Assembly (NCBI GenBank): GCA_023428515.1
Contig: JAEYXI010000623.1
Location: forward strand, 1 to 7,016
Length of the DNA: 7,016 nucleotides
From: Pseudomonadota bacterium
GTDB lineage: Bacteria; Pseudomonadota; Alphaproteobacteria; Rhizobiales; Rhizobiaceae
Direction of reading: 5' to 3'
A program made the translations under genes and the position numbers. This document shows, piece after piece, positions 1 through 5,315 of the stretch. Each line of letters begins with the position of its first letter. The stretch's first letter is position 1. The notes below the pieces were generated by a model. The model saw only the letters and a list, made by a program, of their open reading frames with translations. It made no database searches and was not told where the DNA came from.

Positions 1-153
1 TTCCTGCGCAAATGCCGGGACGGTCGAGAGTATCCCGGCAGCGGTTGCCGCCAGGAGAAGTGCCTGCAATGCGCCCAGGCCGGGACGTTCTCTTATGTCG
101 GGGCGTACCGGCGGCATCTCGACCCAAATGAATGTCGGCGCGAGCCGCGCCAT
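1..153 (-). CDS. N-terminus of a secreted protein (signal peptide only; partial)
   Basis: The minus strand reads open from an ATG at 153 to the window edge, 51 codons with no stop. A second in-frame ATG at 117 is the likelier start, because it gives a standard signal peptide: a basic N-region (MPPVRPDIRERPG), a hydrophobic core (ALQALLLAATAAGILS) and an Ala-X-Ala style site, VPAFA|QE. The mature protein would begin with QE at the very edge of the window, so the product is exported through Sec to the periplasm or beyond, but its function cannot be told. Starting at 153 would give an unusually long N-region (MARLAPTFIWVE in front). Neither start has a strong ribosome binding site. The gene is divergent from kdsD and shares its upstream region. 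The signal-peptide pattern makes chance unlikely, although only 51 codons are visible. Confidence 0.72.
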   Translation of the reverse strand, partial: MARLAPTFIWVEMPPVRPDIRERPGLGALQALLLAATAAGILSTVPAFAQE

Positions 154-260
154 GCTTACCGAACCGTAAATGCGGATGGTTAATGGAGCGTTGAAATGCC
201 TGAGGACCGGACCGCGATAATGTTGGACAGCAAGGCTCCGAAGCGCTAATCGCATGGGCC
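154..260. promoter_or_regulatory. Divergent intergenic region between the secreted-protein gene and kdsD
   Basis: This 107-base gap must hold the start signals of both divergent genes. On the plus strand TTGAAA (191-196) and GATAAT (216-221) are separated by 19 bases and could be the -35 and -10 of kdsD; the spacing is longer than the ideal 17, so this is a weak call. On the minus strand TTAACCAT (183 down to 176) matches the half-site described for the cell-cycle regulator CtrA in alphaproteobacteria, but the second TTAA at the usual distance is absent. The region is locally richer in A and T than the coding sequence around it. Confidence 0.3.
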
Positions 261-1259
261 ATGCACGCCTTACCGATGAAGAAGCTGCCGGATCGAAGCG
301 CCGCCATCGCGTCGGCGCTGCGCACGGTCGCCACCGAGCAGGCAGGCGTCGCCGCACTTGCCGAGGCGCTGAACAACGGCCTTTCCGACGCATTTGCCCG
401 CACGATCGAGCTGGTTTCGGCTATCCGCGGCCGGGTCATCGTGACCGGCGTCGGCAAAAGCGGCCATATCGGCGCCAAGATCGCCGCCACCCTCGCCTCG
501 ACCGGCACCCCTGCCTTCTTCGTCCATTCGGCGGAGGCCAATCACGGCGATCTCGGCATGATCGCCAGGGACGACGCCATCATCGCCATGTCCTGGTCGG
601 GCGAAAGCGCCGAACTCAAGGGCATCATCGCCTATTCCCGGCGCTTCTCGATTCCGCTCGTCGCCATCACCTCGCGCGAGGCGTCGGCGCTTGCGCGGGA
701 GGCCGACGTCGTGCTCCTGCTGCCCCGCATGCCGGAAGCCTGTCCGCACGGTCTGGCGCCGACCACCTCGACGCTGCTGCAGCTGGTCGTCGGCGACGCG
801 CTGGCGGTGGCGCTGCTCGAAGCGCGCGGGTTCACGCCCGACCATTTCCGCACTTTCCATCCGGGCGGCCAGCTCGGCGCCAACCTGATGCAGGTGCGCG
901 AGATCATGCACAAGGACGACCACGTGCCGATCGCGCTCGTCGGCAGCGCGTTGCGCGACGCCATGGTGACCCTGTCGAAGAAGCGCTTCGGCTGCGTCTG
1001 CGTCGTCGACGGCGACGGCCGGCTCGCCGGCATCGTCACCGACGGTGATCTGGCCCGCAATCTCGACCGGAATCTCGGTTCGCTGATCGTCGACGACATC
1101 ATGACGCGCGCGCCCAAGACCATCGACCCCGACATGCTGACGGGCGAGGCGATGGCCGCTCTCGACGAGAACCGCATCTCGGCGCTTGTCGTCGTCGAGG
1201 ACGGCAAGCCCGTCGGCATCGTCCACTTCCACGACCTGCTCAGGATCGGCGTGGCGTAA
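261..1259 (+). CDS. kdsD: Arabinose-5-phosphate isomerase, KpsF/GutQ family (SIS domain plus two CBS domains)
   Basis: The enzyme interconverts D-ribulose 5-phosphate and D-arabinose 5-phosphate in the cytoplasm, the first step toward KDO for lipopolysaccharide. The 332 residues have the usual family length and order: an SIS sugar-isomerase domain at about 40-190, then CBS domains at about 212-268 and 277-330. Visible signatures are TGVGKSGHIG (62-71), FVHSAEANHGDLGM (87-100), SWSGES (111-116), EACPHGLAPTTST (159-171) and FHPGGQLG (199-206). The four residues known as catalytic in E. coli KdsD (Lys59, Glu111, Glu152, His193) appear as K66, E115, E159 and H200. The C-terminus HDLLRIGVA resembles E. 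coli HDLLRAGVV. The start is uncertain: neither the ATG at 261 nor the in-frame ATG at 276 (MKKLPDRS) has a good ribosome binding site. The usual kdsC/lpt neighbours are not in view on this side, and the next gene is convergent. Confidence 0.95.
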   Translation: MHALPMKKLPDRSAAIASALRTVATEQAGVAALAEALNNGLSDAFARTIELVSAIRGRVIVTGVGKSGHIGAKIAATLASTGTPAFFVHSAEANHGDLGMIARDDAIIAMSWSGESAELKGIIAYSRRFSIPLVAITSREASALAREADVVLLLPRMPEACPHGLAPTTSTLLQLVVGDALAVALLEARGFTPDHFRTFHPGGQLGANLMQVREIMHKDDHVPIALVGSALRDAMVTLSKKRFGCVCVVDGDGRLAGIVTDGDLARNLDRNLGSLIVDDIMTRAPKTIDPDMLTGEAMAALDENRISALVVVEDGKPVGIVHFHDLLRIGVA

Positions 1260-1266
1260 CTTCTTC

Positions 1267-1293
1267 CTTCACTCCCGTTTCACGGGAGAGAAG
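1267..1293. terminator. Hairpin between convergent kdsD and nfeD, possible bidirectional terminator
   Basis: In the 42-base gap between the two convergent stop codons, CTCCCGT (1272-1278) pairs perfectly with ACGGGAG (1282-1288) across a TTC loop. Beyond one A-A mismatch the stem continues with CTTC (1267-1270) against GAAG (1290-1293). This gives 11 base pairs in a place where terminators are expected for both genes. Neither side is followed by a T-run, so if it works as a terminator it is not a canonical one. Confidence 0.5.
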
Positions 1294-1301
1294 AGGCTCA
1301 A

Positions 1302-1766
1302 TCACACCGGCTCCACCACCAGCTCCAGATCCAGGTCCGTCGCAGCCTTGACCCGCACCTTGGTGCCGGCCGGCAGATCCGGCCCCGAGACGCGCCATAC
1401 CGTGTCGCCGATCTTGACGCGCCCCCGCCCGTCGGTGATCGGCTCGGTCAGCGTGGCGGTGCGGCCGACGAGCTGGTCGCCGCGCCGGTTGAGCAGCGGC
1501 TGGTCGGACGTATCGCCGCTCTTGCCCATGATCTTCTTGCCGGCGAAGGCGCAAACCAGCGACAGCGCGAGGAAAGCCAGTATCTGGACCTGCCAGATCC
1601 AGAAATCGGCGCTCCAGAACAGCAGCGAGAGCGTGCCGACGATCAGCGCGGCCAATCCGATCCAGAGAAGGAAGACGCCGGGAACGAGGATTTCCAGCGT
1701 CAGCAGCACGAAGCCCAGGACCATCCAGTTCCAGGGACCGAGTTCGGCGAAGATCCGCTCCAGCAT
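1302..1766 (-). CDS. nfeD: Short NfeD-family membrane protein
   Basis: The 154-residue protein matches the short NfeD class, which lacks the ClpP-like protease domain of long NfeD proteins and works beside SPFH proteins in the inner membrane. Residues 12-50 are strongly hydrophobic and include the typical stretch LEILVPGVFLLWIGLAAL, probably two closely packed membrane helices. Residues 56-76 form a further helix. The C-terminal part (about 99-152) reads as the soluble OB-fold domain: LVGRTATLTEPI, then GRGRVKIGDTVWRVSG, then AGTKVRVKAATDLDLEL. It lies 9 bases after the SPFH gene and its weak ribosome binding site (TAGGCGG) overlaps that gene's TAG stop, so co-translation is likely. The pairing matches E. 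coli qmcA-ybbK. Its molecular role is not well established; a part in membrane-protein quality control or membrane organisation is inferred from the family. Confidence 0.9.
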   Translation of the reverse strand: MLERIFAELGPWNWMVLGFVLLTLEILVPGVFLLWIGLAALIVGTLSLLFWSADFWIWQVQILAFLALSLVCAFAGKKIMGKSGDTSDQPLLNRRGDQLVGRTATLTEPITDGRGRVKIGDTVWRVSGPDLPAGTKVRVKAATDLDLELVVEPV

Positions 1767-1775
1767 GGCGGCCGC

Positions 1776-2726
1776 CTACTGGTTTTCGTCGGGGCGGACG
1801 AGCGGCGGGCGGGCCGACTGTCGCCCTGCCGCGCCTGACGGTCCCTCGCCGAAGACTTCCTTGGCGATGGCGCCGATGCCGCCGAGCGAGCCGATCAGCG
1901 AGGATGCCTCGAGCGGCATCATGACGATCTTGCTGTTGCTGGCGGACGCCACCTTGGCCAGCGCCTCGGTGTATTTCTGCGCGACGAAGTAGTTGATCGC
2001 CTGGACGTCGCCCTTGGCGATGGCCTCCGAAACGACCTGCGTTGCCTTGGCTTCCGCCTCCGCGGCGCGCTCGCGCGCCTCGGCGTCGCGGAAAGCCGCT
2101 TCGCGCCGACCTTCGGCCTCCAGCACCTGCGCCGCCTTCAGGCCTTCGGCCGTCAGGATCTGCGCGCGCTTGTCGCGCTCGGCCATCATCTGGCGCGCCA
2201 TCGATTCCACCAGGTTGGCCGGCGGGTTGATGTCCTTGATCTCGACGCGCGTCATCTTGATGCCCCAGGGATGCGCGGCCTCGTCGACGATGCGGAGCAG
2301 CCGCTCATTGATGGCGTCGCGGTTGGACAGCAGCTCGTCGAGGTCCATCGAGCCCATCACCGAGCGGATGTTGGTCATTGTGAGGTTGAGGATCGCGTTC
2401 TGCAGGCCGGACACCTGGTAGGCGGCCTGAGGTGCATTGAGCACCTGGAAGAAGGCGACGCCGTCGACCGACACGATGGCGTTATCCTTGGTGATGACTT
2501 CCTGCGTCGGCACGTCGAGCACCTGCTCCATCATGTTCATCCTGGCGCCGATACGGTCGACGAAGGGAACGATGATGTTGAGGCCGGGCGACAGCGTCTT
2601 CGTGTAGCGGCCGAAGCGCTCGACCGTGTAGTTGTAGCCCTGCGGGATGGTCTTGATGCCGGTGAAGATCACCAAGAGCACAAGCACGACCAGCACGGGT
2701 ATGATGATGTCGAAGCCCGAGAACAT
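1776..2726 (-). CDS. qmcA: SPFH/stomatin-family membrane protein, QmcA-like (paraslipin group)
   Basis: The product is 316 residues from the ATG at 2726: one N-terminal membrane anchor ([17 protein letters not shown], about 5-21), an SPFH/Band 7 domain (about 24-185) and an Ala/Glu/Arg-rich coiled coil (about 175-240). Typical family motifs are [15 protein letters not shown] (27-41), [15 protein letters not shown] (45-59), [19 protein letters not shown] (71-89) and [16 protein letters not shown] (154-169). The tail ends in a Pro/Arg-rich stretch, [16 protein letters not shown] proteins form large ring-shaped oligomers in the membrane, often linked to proteases such as FtsH; that role is inferred here from the family. 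A longer frame opens further upstream at a TTG (2843), but those 39 extra residues look non-coding and the 2726 ATG has a strong ribosome binding site. nfeD follows directly. Confidence 0.93.
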   Translation of the reverse strand: MFSGFDIIIPVLVVLVLLVIFTGIKTIPQGYNYTVERFGRYTKTLSPGLNIIVPFVDRIGARMNMMEQVLDVPTQEVITKDNAIVSVDGVAFFQVLNAPQAAYQVSGLQNAILNLTMTNIRSVMGSMDLDELLSNRDAINERLLRIVDEAAHPWGIKMTRVEIKDINPPANLVESMARQMMAERDKRAQILTAEGLKAAQVLEAEGRREAAFRDAEARERAAEAEAKATQVVSEAIAKGDVQAINYFVAQKYTEALAKVASASNSKIVMMPLEASSLIGSLGGIGAIAKEVFGEGPSGAAGRQSARPPLVRPDENQ

Positions 2727-2839
2727 TCCGCGTCTCCCCCGTTGGAGCGGCGTCGGCCGCATGAGAATCACATAGGTTCGTCCAGCTTCTATACAATCAG
2801 ACGTTGGCCGATTGTTGAACCGATGGTTGGCGGCGGGCC
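2727..2839 (-). promoter_or_regulatory. Gap between oxidoreductase and qmcA with a 23-bp inverted repeat, possible promoter/operator
   Basis: This 113-base gap carries the inverted repeat ACAATC-N11-GATTGT at 2793-2815. On the minus strand the repeat lies between a poor -35-like TTCAAC and a -10-like TGTATA or TATAGA, which would make it a candidate operator for a qmcA-nfeD promoter. The -35 matches consensus at only three of six positions, so the promoter is speculative. The repeat could instead be a hairpin that weakens read-through from the oxidoreductase gene, although its 11-base loop is long for that. Confidence 0.3.
2733..2740 (-). promoter_or_regulatory. Ribosome binding site fixing the qmcA start
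   Basis: On the minus strand GGGGGAGA lies with its GGAG core 7 bases before the ATG at 2726. It is the clearest Shine-Dalgarno sequence for any start in the window, and it settles the start against the in-frame TTG at 2843, which would add an implausible N-terminal extension before the membrane anchor. Confidence 0.75.
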
Positions 2840-4078
2840 TCAACGGCCCCTGAAGCCGAAAAGACCGGCGTCGCTGTCATCCCGGCCGTCGATCGCGGCG
2901 GCCACGATCTCGGATGCGATCTGCGAATAGGTGATGCCGTTCCCGCCATAGCCCATGACGGCATGAATGCGCGGGTGGCGCGGCAGCCTGCCGATATAGG
3001 GCAGGCCGGTGGTCGTGGTGCCGAACGAGCCGGCCCAGGCGAATTCCGGTTTCGTATCGAGCTGCGGGAAGAGCCTCGCCAGCTTCTTCGACAGGCGCGC
3101 AGCCTTCTTCCCGATCAGCGCATCGCGCCTGTCCTCGCCGGAAAATTCCTCGTCCTCGCCGCCGCAGATGACGCGGCCGTCCCTGGTGGCACGCATATAG
3201 AGGTAGGGATCGGAGGCCTCCCAGACGAAGGCTTCGTCGGGCCAGAGCCGGCGCGGCTGCGACCGCGTGGCGATCGCGAAGGTCGAGATGATCCTGTGTT
3301 TCGCCGATGGCACGATGTCGGTCAGCTCGTAGCCGGTGGCGAGCACGACATGGCCGGCAGTGATCGTCGGTCCGGTCTTGGTGCCGATGACGATTTCTTC
3401 CCTGCTGTCCTCGAAAGCCACGGCTTCCGCCGGTGCGAAAAACCGCGCGCCGCGTTCCAGCGCCCGAAGCAGCATGCCGGCGGTCAACTTGCGCGGGTCG
3501 AGCGTCAGATTGCCGTAGCTGAGGATCGCAGCCCGGCGATCGACGCCGAAGCGCTCCCGGAGCTGTGCCGCCGACAGGTAGCTTGCATGAATTCCGCCGC
3601 GCTGCCTCGCCTCTGCCTCATCCCGAAGCTCGCCGGGTCCAAGCATGTTTCCAGCGAGATAAAGAGACGGCCGCCGACCGAGCCCGCATTCGATGCCGAG
3701 GTCCTGGATGCGGCCGGCAAGGTTCTCGATCGCGAGCCGGGATCGCCGCCATGCTTGCTCCGCCTTGCCCCGGCCGATCATCGCGGACAGCTTTGTCAGC
3801 GGCTGGTCGATCTCGAACTGCACGAGCGCGGTGGTCGCGGCTGTCGAGCCCTTCATCGGACCGCGCCGGTCGATCGCAACGACCGAAAGGCCGCGCGCCG
3901 TCAGCGCCTCGGCCATCATCGCGCCACTGATGCCCATGCCGACAATCGCGACATCGGCCTTCACGTCGCGCGTGAGCTTCTGGGTTGGAACCGATGGCAC
4001 ACGGTAGGCGAACCAGACCGGACGGCCGGTCCTCAGATCGAGCTTTCGGCGCAATGGAATCTCCCCTGAGCGTTCCAT
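2840..4078 (-). CDS. FAD-dependent oxidoreductase, DAO (D-amino acid oxidase/DadA-like) family
   Basis: The 412-residue frame is a flavoprotein of the DAO superfamily. The dinucleotide-binding fold is clear near the N-terminus: [17 protein letters not shown] (43-59) carries the GxGxxG glycines at 47, 49 and 52, followed by the acidic end of the second strand in VVAIDRR (66-72). A central ATG-type motif, [10 protein letters not shown] (243-252), and a C-terminal [14 protein letters not shown] (376-389), which would close over FAD, complete the fold. The substrate cannot be told; relatives oxidise glycine, sarcosine, D-amino acids or gamma-glutamyl-putrescine. There is no Rieske domain, signal peptide or membrane segment, so it is probably cytoplasmic. 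The gene starts 39 bases after the hemH stop on the same strand, which suggests co-transcription with ferrochelatase. The start is uncertain: the ATG at 4078 lacks a ribosome binding site, and a TTG at 4054 (404 residues) has a good one. Confidence 0.88.
   Translation of the reverse strand: MERSGEIPLRRKLDLRTGRPVWFAYRVPSVPTQKLTRDVKADVAIVGMGISGAMMAEALTARGLSVVAIDRRGPMKGSTAATTALVQFEIDQPLTKLSAMIGRGKAEQAWRRSRLAIENLAGRIQDLGIECGLGRRPSLYLAGNMLGPGELRDEAEARQRGGIHASYLSAAQLRERFGVDRRAAILSYGNLTLDPRKLTAGMLLRALERGARFFAPAEAVAFEDSREEIVIGTKTGPTITAGHVVLATGYELTDIVPSAKHRIISTFAIATRSQPRRLWPDEAFVWEASDPYLYMRATRDGRVICGGEDEEFSGEDRRDALIGKKAARLSKKLARLFPQLDTKPEFAWAGSFGTTTTGLPYIGRLPRHPRIHAVMGYGGNGITYSQIASEIVAAAIDGRDDSDAGLFGFRGR
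4061..4067 (-). promoter_or_regulatory. Ribosome binding site favouring a TTG start for the oxidoreductase
   Basis: AGGGGAG on the minus strand lies 6 bases before a TTG codon (4054-4052) that is in frame with the oxidoreductase. The ATG at 4078 sits upstream of this site and has no purine-rich sequence before it. The TTG start would give a protein beginning (M)[13 protein letters not shown], eight residues shorter. Confidence 0.5.
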
Positions 4079-4117
4079 AACGCCAGGACGTAGCCATGCG
4101 TTCCGGAAGGTGCCTGG

Positions 4118-5185
4118 TTAGACCCAGCCCTGCAATTCGCGGCGCACCAGCGTCTCGATCACATCCATCCCTTCCGGACTGTCGTTCAGGCATGGAATGT
4201 GCGCGAAGCGTTCGCCGCCGGCGTGCAGGAACTCGTCGCGCACCTCGCGGCCGATCTCGTCCAGCGTCTCGATGCAGTCGACGGAAAAGCCCGGATTGAT
4301 GATCGCGATCGACTTCACGCCTTCCTTGGCAAGCCGCTCGACCGTCTTGTCCGTATAGGGCTGCAGCCATTCCTGCGCGCCGAAGCGCGACTGGAAGGTC
4401 GTGATCAGCCGCTTCTCGTCCCAGCCCAGCGTCTCACGCAGCAGCCGCGTCGTCTCCTCGCAGTGGAAACGATAGGGGTCGCCCTTGTCGGAATAGGGTT
4501 TCGGGATGCCGTGATAGGAGGCGAGCACGATTTCCGGCTCGAAATCGAGCTTCGCGAGGCTGCCCTTGAGCGAACGCGCCAGCGCCTCGATATAGACCGG
4601 CTCGTGGTAATAAGGCGGGACCGAGCGCACGGCCGGCGCCTCGCGCATCTTCATCAACGCGCGAAAAAGCTGGTCGTTGGCGGTGGCGGTGGTCGTCGCC
4701 GAGTATTGCGGGTAGAGCGGGAAGGTCAGGATGCGGTCGCAACCCTGGTCGTGGAGGCGCTGCACGGCGCTTGCCGTCGAGGGGTTGCCGTAGCGCATGC
4801 CCCACTCGACGCGCACATCGGGCAGGTCGGCGAGCGCCGCCGCCAGCTTCTCGGCCTGGCCGCGCGTATAGGTCCTGAGCGGCGACTCGTCCTTCTCCCG
4901 GTTCCAGATCCTGGCGTAGTTCGCGCCGGATTTCTTGGGACGCGTGGTCAGCACCAGCCCGTAGAGGATGGGATACCAGACGAATCTGGTCAGCTCGATC
5001 ACCCGCGGGTCGGACAGGAACTCGCGCAAATAGCGCCACATCGACTTGTAGTCGGTGCCGTCAGGAGTGCCGAGATTGACGAGCAGCACGCCGACGCGGC
5101 GTGGCTTTGCCGGCTGCTGGCCGGCTGGGAGGGGGGCTGCCTTTGTCGCGCCGCTCGCGGCAACGCTCGTCACGGGTGCTTCCAT
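4118..5185 (-). CDS. hemH: Ferrochelatase
   Basis: HemH inserts Fe2+ into protoporphyrin IX, the last step of the protoporphyrin route to protoheme, in the cytoplasm or at the inner membrane face. The 355 residues show the family signatures: GVLLVNLGTPDG (32-43), the SYHGIP motif (223-228) whose His225 corresponds to the conserved metal/porphyrin-site histidine, TTFQSRFGAQEWLQPYT (262-278), and NPGFSVDCIETLDEIG (297-312) with the conserved acidic Glu306. The first 28 or so residues are an Ala/Pro-rich extension (APVTSVAASGATKAAPLPAG) before the catalytic fold, so the true start could lie downstream; a GTG at codon 5 has GGAAG five bases before it. No clear ribosome binding site precedes the ATG at 5185. 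The gene follows a terminator and so is probably first in its transcript, leading into the FAD oxidoreductase. Confidence 0.97.
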   Translation of the reverse strand: MEAPVTSVAASGATKAAPLPAGQQPAKPRRVGVLLVNLGTPDGTDYKSMWRYLREFLSDPRVIELTRFVWYPILYGLVLTTRPKKSGANYARIWNREKDESPLRTYTRGQAEKLAAALADLPDVRVEWGMRYGNPSTASAVQRLHDQGCDRILTFPLYPQYSATTTATANDQLFRALMKMREAPAVRSVPPYYHEPVYIEALARSLKGSLAKLDFEPEIVLASYHGIPKPYSDKGDPYRFHCEETTRLLRETLGWDEKRLITTFQSRFGAQEWLQPYTDKTVERLAKEGVKSIAIINPGFSVDCIETLDEIGREVRDEFLHAGGERFAHIPCLNDSPEGMDVIETLVRRELQGWV

Positions 5186-5191
5186 GGCGCG

Positions 5192-5219
5192 AACTTAGCC
5201 GCGGCGGCAAAGTTTTCAA
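5192..5219 (-). promoter_or_regulatory. Candidate hemH promoter
   Basis: On the minus strand TTGAAA (5219-5214) is followed after 16 bases by TAAGTT (5197-5192). The -35 is good and the -10 is poor. The -10 ends only 6 bases before the hemH ATG at 5185, so a start point at the usual distance would fall on or next to the ATG, giving a leaderless message; that fits the lack of a ribosome binding site. A small inverted repeat, CTGCG (5222-5226) and CGCAG (5233-5237), lies just upstream. I saw no Irr/ICE-like or Fur-like iron box. Confidence 0.3.
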
Positions 5220-5257
5220 TGCTGCGTCTGGCCGCAGTTGTCTGTAGGCGAATTTGC

Positions 5258-5293
5258 AGAACAAGAGGCCCGCCCGTGGACCGGACGGACCTC
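5258..5293 (-). terminator. Intrinsic terminator downstream of the 5'-nucleotidase gene
   Basis: Read on the minus strand, 5293 down to 5265 folds into a 12-pair stem around the loop GTCCA: GAGGTCCGTCCG pairs with CGGGCGGGCCTC. Two of the pairs are G-U. The stem is followed at once by TTGTTCT (5264-5258), a U-rich tail. The two C-A mismatches that the same sequence would have on the plus strand become G-U pairs only in minus-strand RNA, which supports this orientation. It starts 22 bases after the nucleotidase stop codon and would separate that gene from hemH. Confidence 0.8.
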
Positions 5294-5315
5294 GCAAAGC
5301 CAGGATACGCCGCGC

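Noticed and set aside
254..1048. A plus-strand frame starting 7 bases before kdsD in another reading frame
   Set aside because: The product is extremely Arg/His-rich, which is the mark of a frame-shifted reading of a GC-rich gene.
270..1232. A 320-codon minus-strand frame opposite kdsD
   Set aside because: It mirrors the codon bias of kdsD, is rich in Arg, Asp, Val and Gly, and shows no domain; all four KdsD catalytic residues are on the plus strand.
2727..2843. Upstream extension of qmcA to a TTG at 2843
   Set aside because: The 39 extra residues have no family similarity, overlap the oxidoreductase stop, and sit before an ATG with a strong ribosome binding site.
2835..2849. Short inverted repeat GGGCC/GGCCC over the oxidoreductase stop codon as a terminator
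   Set aside because: Only five base pairs, no T-run follows, and the arms are partly within the coding sequence.
2963..4069. A 368-codon plus-strand frame opposite the FAD oxidoreductase
   Set aside because: Composition is Arg/Ala/Gly/Asp-rich with no motif, and the opposite strand has clear FAD-binding signatures across the same bases.
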